Assembly (NCBI GenBank): GCA_014523695.1
Contig: JAATVS010000559.1
Span: 1-14,773, forward strand
Source: Nitrososphaerales archaeon TH5895
GTDB lineage: Archaea; Thermoproteota; Nitrososphaeria; Nitrososphaerales; Nitrososphaeraceae
DNA length: 14,773 bases
Reading direction: 5' to 3'
In this document: piece after piece, positions 6,434-14,046 of the stretch
Position numbering within the stretch: position 1 is the first letter of the stretch
Layout: the number at the start of each line of letters is the position of its first letter
The notes under the pieces: generated by a model
The model's input: only the letters and a program-made list of their open reading frames with translations
Databases searched by the model: none
Told to the model about the DNA's origin: nothing
Program-made: the position numbers and the translations under genes

Positions 6434-7878
6434 AAATATATTTTTGATATCACAAACCCTGAAGCGGGACCAATTATTACGGAGCTGATGGCTAGTGGTA
6501 ACATTAGCTGTGCAGTTTCTATAGCACTCTTTCCATATCCGAACGGTTCAGGGTTCCTTGATAGGATGGGAATAACTTGAAGGATCGAATTAAACAGGAA
6601 GCTTGAGATAGCCAGAATCATAATGGCGATGACAAACGCATCGCGGCCATTGGTGAATAGGCGGAGATCAATAACGGGATGAATTTGTGAACTATCTGAC
6701 TTGGGAAGACCTGCTCCAGTAGCGCTATTTGTCTTTGACGTTGCACGTAATGAAGTTGGTATTGAAGGAGACGACATCGATAGTGATCTGGTGTCTGACT
6801 GCGCAGTTGTCGTGGTATTGGTGGCAGGGGCAACGGTAGCTCGCTTTAATACACCTCGTAATCTATTGTTCTTATTTCTCTCAATTAGGATAAATGCTAT
6901 CGCGGCGGTTATTGCAATTATAAGAAAAGGAATCTGTAGTGAATGTACGTTAATCGACTGAGATTGATGGGATGAAGTCGGGGAAGGAGATATTCCTGAT
7001 GAAGTTAACGGCTGCGGTGGTGCAACATTGGCACCAGAAGAGGAAGATAGCGAAGTAATTGATGGAGAAGTAAGTACTGCTGCTTCAAAATTCGACATGA
7101 TAATCAAGAGGAAGACTACGGTAATACTCAATGTTAGAGTACCACTGAGATCAATACTCATCTTAGGCGAAGAAGATGTCTCAAAGGAAGAAGATGAAGA
7201 TGAGTGTAATTGCGAATGTGAAGATGACGAGCTGGGTTGCCTAACATCAAGATTTACATGAGGATCCCTACCCTTACTATTATCATTGTCATTTTTTATA
7301 TACTTGGATATCAGTATTATCAAGATGATTGCTACTGGGACTATGAAAAAGAAAGTGGAATGCCATCCATAGCTCTCAATGGTATATCCTCCCAGGGATA
7401 GACCTATTACTCCACCAACAGCGGCCATTGTTATCATGAATCCCTGTCCGACCACTATTTTATCTCTTGGAAGGGTAACAGCAATTGCTGCATAAGCAAC
7501 GATGGTCATAGAAAGTCCTATGCCTTGAAGTGCTCTTGCCACAAGAAAGATTAGCCAACTATTTGAAACGCCCCCCAGTATAACACCTGAAACATAAATG
7601 GATATGATAATCAATAATATCAGTTTCTTACCGTAAACATCGGATAGTTGGCCAGTAATAGGGGTTATTACAGCTCCACTAATAAAGAATGCATTCAAAA
7701 TCCATGCAGAATCATCATACTGAACATCAAAGTCATCAATAATATCGGGGATCGCAGGAATAATCATAGTCTCTGCGCATGCCACGAGAGCATAGATCGA
7801 TGAGAGAATAAAGAGTATTTTCCACGATGAAAAAGGAATTGAACGAACGTTACTCACAAGAGACTTAATGATTCCCAT
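6430..7878 (-). CDS. MFS transporter, DHA2 (14-helix drug exporter) family, N-terminal ten helices (482 aa)
   Basis: A membrane exporter driven by proton antiport in its family; the substrate cannot be read from sequence. Helices lie at about 20-42, 58-78, 85-105, 107-133, 144-165, 173-194, 246-268, 312-332, 412-436 and 456-476. Motif A in the 2-3 loop reads GQLSDVYGKK (76-85), and a motif-C-like GGVIGLSLGGY is in helix 5. The ORF stops at SKIYL, exactly in the helix 10-11 loop. The remaining four helices are in the next ORF, and joining the two gives a normal-length loop (GFVISKIYL then MRSVIIGS). Three loops are unusually long and rich in Ser, Thr, Pro and Ala: 213-240, 270-312 and 338-400. 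The ATG is preceded by GAGGA at 7-8 bases, a good ribosome site. Confidence 0.85.
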   Translation of the reverse strand: MGIIKSLVSNVRSIPFSSWKILFILSSIYALVACAETMIIPAIPDIIDDFDVQYDDSAWILNAFFISGAVITPITGQLSDVYGKKLILLIIISIYVSGVILGGVSNSWLIFLVARALQGIGLSMTIVAYAAIAVTLPRDKIVVGQGFMITMAAVGGVIGLSLGGYTIESYGWHSTFFFIVPVAIILIILISKYIKNDNDNSKGRDPHVNLDVRQPSSSSSHSQLHSSSSSSFETSSSPKMSIDLSGTLTLSITVVFLLIIMSNFEAAVLTSPSITSLSSSSGANVAPPQPLTSSGISPSPTSSHQSQSINVHSLQIPFLIIAITAAIAFILIERNKNNRLRGVLKRATVAPATNTTTTAQSDTRSLSMSSPSIPTSLRATSKTNSATGAGLPKSDSSQIHPVIDLRLFTNGRDAFVIAIMILAISSFLFNSILQVIPILSRNPEPFGYGKSAIETAQLMLPLAISSVIIGPASGFVISKIYL

Positions 7879-8242
7879 GACATCCTCAAATTACTACAAT
7901 TATTGAACTTCCAAGTCTCACTATTGTTGATACAAATAATGGTACTTCCAAATGGCTGTACAAACGCAAAACACTTGCATCTCAGCAAACTGCCTCTTTC
8001 AGATTCTTGGAGGATTGCACACAAGACGTATGCCTATACAAAGGCATGTTATTAAGTTTTTTCTCAGTTTCGTTAATGCTTTATGTTTTTTCCGTCCTAT
8101 TGGATCAGTCTCACTTTTTCCCAATGGCAGGGATGCCATTCCTGTCTTATTTGGCATCTGAAATACTCGCACTACTTCCCCTTAGATGACCTTTTTCCGG
8201 CACATGTACGTAATTCACTACTAACAGGTTAATTCTTAGTAC
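7879..8242. other. upstream region of the transporter, no supported gene
   Basis: About 360 bases. A 52-codon minus-strand ORF (7999-8157, MPNKTGMASLPLGKSETD then a basic stretch) and two plus-strand frames over the same DNA were considered, but none has a promoter at the right spacing or a ribosome site. ACATGTAC at 8202-8209 is mirrored by GTACATGT at 8239-8246, an 8-bp inverted repeat with a 29-base spacer. Confidence 0.4.
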
Positions 8243-8287
8243 ATGTCAGCTAATAGTACTTGAGGTAGGAAGTCGAAAAGTGACAAG

Positions 8288-8389
8288 ATGAATATCTGCA
8301 ATACTGTTACTAAATCGGGGGTGAAAAAAAGAATGTTAGAGTTCTTTGATGAGGAATTCTTAAGAAAAACACTAATTCTCCTAAGGTGA
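8288..8389 (+). CDS. possible 33-aa basic microprotein
   Basis: A short ORF reading MNICNTVTKSGVKKRMLEFF then DEEFLRKTLILLR, which would form an amphipathic basic helix. In the same frame an upstream ATG (8243) is separated from it by a single TGA at 8261-8263. The frame would otherwise be 48 residues. There is no ribosome site directly upstream. It may be a broken small gene or chance. Confidence 0.3.
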   Translation: MNICNTVTKSGVKKRMLEFFDEEFLRKTLILLR

Positions 8390-8465
8390 ATATACCACCT
8401 CATGATATACATATGTATATTCATCCATATGCAGGGTACTTATGTATCCAACAGATGTAACTGTT

Positions 8466-8474
8466 TTTTATATG
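8466..8474 (+). promoter_or_regulatory. TATA-like box for the 8495 gene
   Basis: TTTATATG is centred about 25 bases upstream of the ATG at 8495. This spacing supports a leaderless mRNA and excludes the longer upstream start at 8402. Confidence 0.55.
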
Positions 8475-8494
8475 ATCTGTATGCCTACTTTTTT

Positions 8495-8872
8495 ATGAAG
8501 AACAAAACAAAGGTTGTAGCGGTTTATCTGTTAGTTGCAACAATCCTGTCAGTTGGTGTTATAAGCACAGTTACTACACCACAACACCAAGCAAAAGCCA
8601 TTTGGTTTTGTGGGGCCTGCGTCAGGGGTGTCTCCGGAGGCAACGCAGGAAATAACAACATAAACGTACAAAGTCAAACCAATAGTGGGGCGGCGGTAGT
8701 AATTTTTTCCATAGGGCTAGTTACAGACAAGGTTACCCGAGCACTCATTAGATTTACTAAGTCAAAACTAGGTGATACAGAAGAAGCACTTCTTCCTAGG
8801 AAGGGTGCCCGAGAGACAAAAGTGGATACAGATCAAAAAGGTCAAAGCGAATCAGCAGATGAAGAAAAATAA
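8495..8872 (+). CDS. small exported or membrane-anchored protein, unknown (125 aa)
   Basis: The family is not recognised. Residues 1-33 are a signal peptide or anchor (MKNKTK, then hydrophobic VVAVYLLVATILSVGVIS). Next comes a short segment with a C-G-A-C motif (WFCGACV), which could bind a metal or form a disulphide. A Gly/Asn-rich linker follows, then a second hydrophobic stretch (SGAAVVIFSIGLVTD), and finally a charged soluble tail (KSKLGDTEEALLPRKG to SADEEK). Two hydrophobic segments would place both ends on the same side if both span the membrane. The ATG at 8495 is preferred to 8402 because the extra 31 residues are unlike a protein and the TATA-like box fits this start. The zinc-finger-like gene follows after 63 bases. 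Confidence 0.65.
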   Translation: MKNKTKVVAVYLLVATILSVGVISTVTTPQHQAKAIWFCGACVRGVSGGNAGNNNINVQSQTNSGAAVVIFSIGLVTDKVTRALIRFTKSKLGDTEEALLPRKGARETKVDTDQKGQSESADEEK

Positions 8873-8935
8873 TAATTCTAGGTCTTCGGTTACTCCTATC
8901 ATAATGGTTAGATATATTGGGACGGACATTAAAAC

Positions 8936-9133
8936 ATGAGCAGCATTCCGCCAAAATATTATTATTGTAACCAGAATGACTTTGGCTCAGTTGATGGATA
9001 CGAAAGACACCTCGTAACTCATCATCCAGATCTACCAGGCTATCCTGGGCCAGCTGATATTGCGCTTTATGGTCTGGAAAAGCAGGGTATGTCCTGGAAG
9101 CGAGAAATAAAAGCAAACATGGAATGGAAATAG
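8936..9133 (+). CDS. zinc-finger-like small protein lacking one Cys (65 aa)
   Basis: The protein resembles a small archaeal family with an N-terminal C2H2-like module followed by a conserved YPGPADI and Q-GMSWK tail. I recall such proteins from ammonia-oxidising archaea but could not check. Here YYYCNQNDFGSVDGYERHLVTHH contains one Cys (C11) and three His (H25, H29, H30). The second Cys of the usual C-x2-C pair is replaced by Asn, so zinc binding may be lost or altered. The tail reads PGYPGPADIALYGLEKQGMS. ATG is the start; a TATA-like TAGATATATTG (about 8908-8918) lies near 23 bases upstream. A role in DNA or protein binding is inferred only. Confidence 0.7.
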   Translation: MSSIPPKYYYCNQNDFGSVDGYERHLVTHHPDLPGYPGPADIALYGLEKQGMSWKREIKANMEWK

Positions 9134-9181
9134 CTATTATGACAGTCAGACATACACAAAAGTGAAGACAAAGAGAAATTA

Positions 9182-9307
9182 GTGATTGATTTTACCGACG
9201 ATGATAATGAATGGATTGAATGGATTGGCAAAACTGCTTATGAGATATTATTAGTAATCCAACAGTACAATCGTATAAAATTGAATGACTATCGATTCTG
9301 CCAATAG
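9182..9307 (+). CDS. possible small acidic protein (41 aa)
   Basis: From GTG 9182 the frame reads IDFTDDDNEWIEWIGKTAYE then ILLVIQQYNRIKLNDYRF, a coherent acidic-then-amphipathic protein. The same frame is open upstream to the TGA at 9140-9142. An ATG at 9139 in another frame (MTVRHTQK) runs straight into it, so one base may be missing or extra near the A-run at 9153. It lies 48 bases after the zinc-finger-like gene on the same strand and may be co-transcribed. The family is not recognised. Confidence 0.42.
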   Translation: MIDFTDDDNEWIEWIGKTAYEILLVIQQYNRIKLNDYRFCQ

Positions 9308-9403
9308 ATACACTTAAAGTAAAAATATAACATGGATATTGAAAAAAGAATTGCTGCCCCTGAGGAGACATACAATTGTTACTGGATTGGTTGGAATATA
9401 GTT

Positions 9404-10045
9404 CTATTTCCATTCCCATGCCATAGTAGTTAGATTACCTCTTCTAAGATCTATGATATCTTTGTATGCAGCCACTGTATTGTTCAGAAACGATAAGTCT
9501 CCACCATTGGATGACGACGCGTTAAAGATCATTATACCATTATCTAATACAATGCCATTATCACTTGTTCTACTGATAGATTCGTATGTAGTTTCAATTG
9601 CGTCACTATCTGTTTTTAGCTCAATAACTCCCTTTTGATAAACGCTTCCGTCAACCGGATTGGTAAGGTAAATTCCTGTTCCATTATCCTTGTATCTTAA
9701 ACCGTTAACAGTCCCATAACCTTCGGATGTAAGATCAAAGCTCTTTGGATCAGCATTTTTGATTGCTTTTAGACTTGTTGTGTTATCGTATTCAACTAAA
9801 AAGGGAGTTCCTAAACTAAAGGAATTACTAAATGGGGAGCTGAAGTTTATTTGTTCGACACTATTCACACCCAGCTGAGCGTCTTCGGCTACTACTAATT
9901 GATGTGCTGTATCTGGAATGATGATGTTTGATAACGAGAATAGCGATACTATTGTAACAGACACTAACAGCATTAGAGCTGCAGTTGCCGCAGTTTTGCT
10001 AGTTGCACCAATGTTTTTTTCATAGTTTGCTTCTAAATTTTTCAT
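9404..10045 (-). CDS. secreted or membrane-anchored protein, unknown (213 aa)
   Basis: Residues 1-20 are polar. Residues 21-45 form a hydrophobic signal anchor (TAALMLLVSVTIVSLFSLSN). The rest is an extracellular beta-rich domain with several N-x-S/T sequons (NFSS, NTTS, NGTG, NASS, NNTV, NLTT). Recognisable parts are FLVEYDNTTSLKAI, a YGTVNGLRYKDNGTGIYL stretch, a repeat-like GVIELKTDSDAIETTYESIS and a C-terminal FLNNTVAAYKDIIDLRRGN to EWK. The family is not named. The start is the ATG at 10045, with a TATA-like element (TATTAAATATC, 10062-10073) about 22 bases upstream. It is divergent from the FilR1-type regulator with an 80-base shared promoter region, so that regulator may control it. 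Confidence 0.7.
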   Translation of the reverse strand: MKNLEANYEKNIGATSKTAATAALMLLVSVTIVSLFSLSNIIIPDTAHQLVVAEDAQLGVNSVEQINFSSPFSNSFSLGTPFLVEYDNTTSLKAIKNADPKSFDLTSEGYGTVNGLRYKDNGTGIYLTNPVDGSVYQKGVIELKTDSDAIETTYESISRTSDNGIVLDNGIMIFNASSSNGGDLSFLNNTVAAYKDIIDLRRGNLTTMAWEWK

Positions 10046-10125
10046 AAATACCCATATGAAAGATATTTAATATTGTCTTCTCAACACAATCGTTAAATAT
10101 CAACCTAGGCGTTGAGGGTTTAAGG
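10046..10125. promoter_or_regulatory. divergent promoter region
   Basis: The 80-base gap holds two TATA-like elements back to back: TATTAAATATC on the minus strand (10062-10073) for the secreted protein and GTTAAATAT on the plus strand (10092-10100) for the regulator, about 29 bases before its TTG start. GAGGG at about 10114-10118 can serve as ribosome site for the TTG. A shared operator is possible, but no clear inverted repeat was seen. Confidence 0.5.
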
Positions 10126-10896
10126 TTGGAATCCCTCGCAGAATTGCTTTTTGTTCTGGCTAGCACAGACAGGTTACAAGTGCTATCCTGTTTGAGAGAA
10201 GAAAAGGAGTATAGATTAAGTGATATTGCTCAAAGATTGGATTCTTCAATTCAAGAAGCCTCAAAACATGTGGCCAGGCTAAGAGAGCAAAACTTTGTAG
10301 AGAAAAATCCATCTAATGGATATTACGCACTTACCACACTTGGTAAACTTGTTACCAAGCTCCTTCCCTCAATGGAATTTTTATCAGAAAATAAAGAATA
10401 TCTCCTTACACATAACATCTCCTCGCATCCCGAAGAATTCATTGAAAGAATAGGAGAACTACAGCAGCAGCATCAATACAACGCGAAGGCTGGCTTAGTC
10501 TTATCTTTTACACAACAAGTTATAAGTGAAGCAGACAAGTTTGTTTGGCTAATGTCTGATCATTCTCTTATCGATAGCGATATCGTCTTTGATATAGAAA
10601 GAGATAAAAATAGAAGTCTAATATGGCGAATGATACTTCCTATAGGCAATAAAATTGATTGGCAAGACCTTCGCTCTTATGCCAAAAATGTGGACACAAG
10701 AATTGAGATTGGGTTTTCACGTGAAATAATAGCTGGAATTGCATTAAATGAAAAAGTAGCTGGTCTACTTCTGCCTGATCTGAGAGGCAGTCTTGACTTT
10801 AATAGTGGTTTCATAAGTAGCAGCCTTTCTTTTTGTAAGTGGTGTCAGGATCTCTTCGGTTACGTTTGGAAGGGGTCAGAAAAGACAATAATATAA
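10126..10896 (+). CDS. FilR1-type winged-helix transcriptional regulator (256 aa)
   Basis: An archaeal regulator with an N-terminal ArsR-like winged helix (about 8-77: ASTDRLQVLSCLREEKEYRL, recognition helix SSIQEASKHVARLREQNFVE, then wing GYYALTTLGKL) and a C-terminal sensor domain (about 115-245) like the FilR1 middle domain (DUF1724/COG4742), which binds small ligands in methanogens. The domain includes the NAKAGLVLSFTQQVISEADK start and a beta segment (TRIEIGFSREIIAGIALNEK). No membrane segment is present. The length of about 256 matches the family. The TTG start is supported by a GAGGG motif and TATA spacing. Its target may be the divergent secreted-protein gene; the ligand is unknown. 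Confidence 0.8.
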   Translation: MESLAELLFVLASTDRLQVLSCLREEKEYRLSDIAQRLDSSIQEASKHVARLREQNFVEKNPSNGYYALTTLGKLVTKLLPSMEFLSENKEYLLTHNISSHPEEFIERIGELQQQHQYNAKAGLVLSFTQQVISEADKFVWLMSDHSLIDSDIVFDIERDKNRSLIWRMILPIGNKIDWQDLRSYAKNVDTRIEIGFSREIIAGIALNEKVAGLLLPDLRGSLDFNSGFISSSLSFCKWCQDLFGYVWKGSEKTII

Positions 10897-11029
10897 TATT
10901 AACAAATAGTTTACCCTATCCTCATCTATCCATTTATCCGTGAGGAATTATTCAGTCGTCCTTTGTTTCATACGATAATATGATTCATATGGAAAAGTGT
11001 AAAAAGTAAGTAAGAACTGACTAAAAGAA

Positions 11030-11212
11030 ATGAAATATCATACACTTGAACCTGATGAAGCAAAGAGAAGGATAGAAGAATGTATCTATAAGCATCCGGG
11101 TTCCAAAACTAGTGAAATTACAGACTCTTTAAGGATAAATCCAGAGCAGGCAATGGATATACTTAATGATTTAAGAAAGAAGGCTGGGGTGCATAGTAAA
11201 CCAGTCAGATAA
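11030..11212 (+). CDS. small helix-turn-helix protein (60 aa)
   Basis: The protein has a single compact HTH-like fold: helix EPDEAKRRIEECIYKHP, then GSKTSEITDSLRI (helix two with TSEI) and a candidate recognition helix NPEQAMDILNDLRKKAGV. It is basic and has no wing, so a stand-alone DNA-binding module is likely; the family is not further resolved. The start is an ATG at 11030. An A/T-rich GTAAAAAG element (about 10998-11005) lies near 28 bases upstream. It follows the FilR1-type gene after 133 bases, a gap with no other feature seen, on the same strand. Confidence 0.65.
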   Translation: MKYHTLEPDEAKRRIEECIYKHPGSKTSEITDSLRINPEQAMDILNDLRKKAGVHSKPVR

Positions 11213-11215
11213 CCA

Positions 11216-11717
11216 TTATCTTTGATTTTCTGTAATTGTCTTTGCGAACTGCTCAGGGTCACTAAGTAAACCTGTACCTGTTTCTTCCACTCCAGTAATT
11301 CTTCAATCCGTTAATCTTTCTTCTTTTGTTCTTCGAGTGTGTCTTGAAATGCTTCTATAGTTAAGACTAATTTACATTTAGCTCAAAACTTTTGGTCAGG
11401 TCGATTAAATTCACCACAATTGGGACATTGTTTAGGTCTTAGTACGTCCATTTCTTCATTGTCCTTTGGTAATATACCGTACTCCTGAAGAATAGACTTT
11501 GATGATTCATTGCCGAAATAATACACCTATTTCAAGTGCACTTGCGAACGCCCTGACCAACCCGCATGTTGTCTCAGTATATGTTCTTTCAGCATAACTT
11601 GGTTATTATTCCAACTATAAGATCCTTGTATTTTTGACTTGGACTAACTTCTATTTGCATTGCCTCGATGTATTTTGATATTGTGTTTGAATTGTCTGTG
11701 GTTTTTATGACTTGCAT
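11216..11717 (-). pseudogene. decayed tyrosine recombinase (integrase) with internal deletion
   Basis: The sequence reads as the two ends of an archaeal phage-type integrase. From ATG 11717 come about 40 residues of an N-terminal core-binding-like segment (MQVIKTTDNSNTISKYIEAM, VSPSQKYKDLIVGIITKLC), then TGA at 11589-11591. In another frame from about 11595 comes the C-terminal catalytic tail MLKEHILRQHAGWSGRSQVH, then a probable FGNESSKSILQEYG helix and a C-terminal zinc ribbon (CPNCGEFNRPDQKF then AKC). Stops fall at 11527-11529 (TAG, in the position of a Tyr), 11383-11385 (TGA, replacing a zinc-ligand Cys) and 11311-11313 (TAA). A final frameshift is needed for the ending LSDPEQFAKTITENQR. 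The middle, with most catalytic residues, is missing. A TATA-like element at 11741-11748 lies 28 bases upstream of the ATG. Confidence 0.75.
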
Positions 11718-11767
11718 CAACCGGCATATCATACTCTCAAAATATACTAATAGAGGATCCCATACGG

Positions 11768-13105
11768 CTACTTTACTATTCTATACATACGTCCATCTGA
11801 ATAGGTTAGAATGTACAGGTAACCATCTGGACCGGTCTCAACGTCAGTGATTCTACCGCTAAATCCCCTAGCAAAAAGTACAGGCGATAGATCATCTTGG
11901 AGATCAGCGACTGAATCGGACAGATCGGTATGACCTAAAGTAAGGGGATCAATTCTAACTCCAGATCTGTTGTCATCTATCTTGAGAAAATACAAGTCAC
12001 CGGCGTTTATATCACCAATAAATATGTTGTTTGAAAATTTAGCCCCAAGTGTAGTTGAATTATAGAATTCTAGATCAGTGACGCCGATTGGTTTGAACCA
12101 ACTAAATTTCGGATCAGAATAATACGAATTCTTTAACATTACTAGGTCATTTTCGCTGAAGTTCTTGTTCCTGGATACCGGCCCCATAATCTTGTACCAA
12201 CCGCTATTAAATCCGGGTTTCACTAAATTAGTTTCGTCAAACTTACCTTCTCCATTCTCCGTATCCCAAAGATTTCCAGTGATAGGATCAAATGATATAC
12301 CAAAGCTATTCCTGATCCCATAGGCATAATAATAATCCAGATTGGGAAGACGAACAAGATTATTTTGAGCCTGGTTTTGGAATGGATTACCTGATGACGG
12401 ACGTCCATCCACAGGATTGATGCGTAAGATTACTGACGTATTATTTGGAGTCGCATCTCTGTCAATTACATGATTTTGTAGTATAGTAGAAGGGCTGGTG
12501 AGATCACCAATCACTACATATAGTTGTTGGTCGGGACCAATCTTAATCTTGCCTCCATTATGGTAAGGACCAGGTTCTCCGGGTAAATCTAACAGAAGGA
12601 CTGGATTAAAAAGATTTGTTCCATTCCAATTATATCTATAAATTCTATTCCTGACACTTTCTTCTCCGGTATTTTTGTTCATGTCCTCAGTAAAGTAAAT
12701 AAAGACATAATCATCAATTTTGGTTTGTCCAATATTCCTCTTGAGTATATCGATTCCAAGTAAGCCACGTTCTGCTTTAGCATCGACTGTTACACTTAGT
12801 ACAGGATCTTTTTCAAGTGTTCCGTTGTTTACTACTCGAACCGTTCCAGTATCCTTTTCTAGGACCAGAATTGTATCATTATCTACAAATGTCATGCTAG
12901 TAGGTTTGGCTAAGCCATCGGTAAAGAGTTCAATTCTTAAATCATTATCATCGCTCTGATAAATAAGAGGGGCTTGGGACAATTCATTGTAGATTTGAAC
13001 TAACGCGGGTAAATAATTAATAGATAATATAGAAATAGGAATTATTATTATGATAATGGGGGCAAGAAGCCGAGCCGCCCTATTATACTTAAGAATATTG
13101 AACAA
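11768..13105 (-). CDS. PQQ-dependent glucose/sorbosone-type sugar dehydrogenase, membrane-anchored (445 aa)
   Basis: A six-bladed beta-propeller of the GSDH family, which oxidises aldoses with PQQ outside the cell. A hydrophobic anchor (residues 13-36) precedes the propeller. Family motifs in order: GLAKPTSMTFVDNDTILVLE (65-83), ERGLLGID (112-119), YHNGGKIKIGPDQQLYVVIGD (181-201, where H182 aligns with the catalytic His of soluble glucose dehydrogenase), RINPVDGRPSSGNPF (228-242), YGIRNSFGISFDPITGNLWD (262-281), DETNLVKPGFNSGW (290-303), and a final VETGPDGYLYIL to YRIVK. Its length is close to the family norm. Whether this cell makes PQQ cannot be seen here. The TTG start is the only one that keeps the anchor; the ribosome site is weak. 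Confidence 0.85.
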   Translation of the reverse strand: MFNILKYNRAARLLAPIIIIIIPISILSINYLPALVQIYNELSQAPLIYQSDDNDLRIELFTDGLAKPTSMTFVDNDTILVLEKDTGTVRVVNNGTLEKDPVLSVTVDAKAERGLLGIDILKRNIGQTKIDDYVFIYFTEDMNKNTGEESVRNRIYRYNWNGTNLFNPVLLLDLPGEPGPYHNGGKIKIGPDQQLYVVIGDLTSPSTILQNHVIDRDATPNNTSVILRINPVDGRPSSGNPFQNQAQNNLVRLPNLDYYYAYGIRNSFGISFDPITGNLWDTENGEGKFDETNLVKPGFNSGWYKIMGPVSRNKNFSENDLVMLKNSYYSDPKFSWFKPIGVTDLEFYNSTTLGAKFSNNIFIGDINAGDLYFLKIDDNRSGVRIDPLTLGHTDLSDSVADLQDDLSPVLFARGFSGRITDVETGPDGYLYILTYSDGRMYRIVK

Positions 13106-13270
13106 AGTTTAGCCTCGGTTTAACGCAGTGTCTAATTTAAGAATTTACTAAGTAAAATAGCTTACTCGCCTTTAGTTTCAAAATAAGGATATTATTTGCA
13201 ATTTAGACCTGCATAATGATCAGGTAAGAAGGTATAAAACGCTATCAGCTAGCATAAACGACATCGTAAT
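13106..13270. other. spacer with a plus-strand TATA box
   Basis: No gene. A strong TATA-like GGTATAAAAC lies at 13231-13240 on the plus strand, with a predicted transcription start near 13260-13265, just before the weak ORF at 13271. Confidence 0.4.
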
Positions 13271-13450
13271 TTGTGTTTCATTTGTATTAGGATACTTACT
13301 TTTGTTATATTCTCAAAGAGCTCAACTTTATACCCATTAGGTCAATTAGAAAAAAAAGGAGACAAATTGCAGTGTTGCTGGGCTCAGGGATCTATTATTA
13401 TCTTTATGGTCATCATTGATCGATTAATCATTAATGGATTCATTGAATGA
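13271..13450 (+). CDS. possible two-helix membrane microprotein (59 aa)
   Basis: From TTG 13271 the frame reads MCFICIRILTFVIFS (hydrophobic), a soluble linker YPLGQLEKKGDKLQCCW, then a second hydrophobic segment GSIIIFMVIIDRLIINGF. A TATA-like element (13231-13240) lies about 36 bases upstream. An internal alternative start is TTG 13367, which has AAAAGGAG 5-6 bases upstream and its own TTTATAC (13327-13333). Its stop overlaps the start of the next ORF (ATGA). The family is not recognised and codon use is not strongly gene-like, so it may be chance. Confidence 0.3.
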   Translation: MCFICIRILTFVIFSKSSTLYPLGQLEKKGDKLQCCWAQGSIIIFMVIIDRLIINGFIE

Positions 13451-13878
13451 ACACTTCCATTTTCACACTTCATTTCACAAGAGACTTTCAGATACGAATG
13501 ATTCGAATAAAAACAGGGAATTGTTTCTGTCCTGACTACACCTCGTTCTATTTCGTACCAGGCAATGATCAACCTCACTTTCAGATGGAACTATGGTCAA
13601 TGCTGCCTCGGATCCGTTGTCAGATGACTCGTAGAATTAGCGTTCTTCTTGAATCGCTACTGGCACAGTGTTATAGTATTGTTATTAACGACCCAAAATA
13701 TACTATTCATATGAATAGGTCCTTAATCAGGACCAGGTATATAAGTACCAGAATAGTAATTTTGTTTTCTAATGTAGATTATGTAATAGTAAACTGGCTT
13801 GGTTCTATCGACAACCTTCATGCAGATTTCCTTGATGTCCGAAGTAAACTGATTCAAGATAGATTCTACAATATTTGA
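13447..13878 (+). CDS. uncertain ORF (143 aa)
   Basis: A long open frame that begins with ATG overlapping the stop of the previous ORF by four bases (ATGA), as in translational coupling. However, its protein is rich in Arg, Ile and Ser (TRRISVLLESLLAQCY, RSLIRTRYISTRIVILFS) and only about 17 percent of its codons begin with G, well below a normal gene. The family is not recognised. It is probably a chance frame, kept at low confidence because of the overlap and length. Confidence 0.25.
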   Translation: MNTSIFTLHFTRDFQIRMIRIKTGNCFCPDYTSFYFVPGNDQPHFQMELWSMLPRIRCQMTRRISVLLESLLAQCYSIVINDPKYTIHMNRSLIRTRYISTRIVILFSNVDYVIVNWLGSIDNLHADFLDVRSKLIQDRFYNI

Positions 13879-14046
13879 CAAGACTCGACTTGACTCTGAT
13901 TTTCTTAATAGCTCGTGGTGACAATAGGGCTCAGCACACCGCAATAGCATTATGAAATTAAAATGATTATTGGTTTCTACATAAAAATGATAACTGACGG
14001 CTTAAAACCTGATGCGACCTCCAATGATTGAGATTAATTTCACATT
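13879..14046. other. short spacer without a supported gene
   Basis: Downstream of the minus-strand Lrp/AsnC-domain gene. A 75-codon minus frame (13723-13950) covers part of this stretch and of the previous ORF and includes a plausible helix (SNIVESILNQFTSDIKEICM). It has no promoter evidence and is not called. Confidence 0.4.

Noticed and set aside
7028..7261. Plus-strand ORF rich in Glu and Asp inside the transporter
   Set aside because: It is the complement of the Ser-rich loops (TCN codons give acidic codons on the other strand); a shadow.
7952..8189. Two plus ORFs and a 52-codon minus ORF upstream of the transporter
   Set aside because: Conflicting frames, none with promoter spacing or a family.
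9332..9433. 33-codon plus-strand ORF ending inside the secreted-protein gene
   Set aside because: A weak A/T-rich element precedes its ATG, but its end is antisense to a better gene and it is too short to support.
13723..13950. Minus-strand 75-codon ORF opposite the 13447 ORF
   Set aside because: It has one plausible helix but no promoter or homology; neither strand is convincing here.
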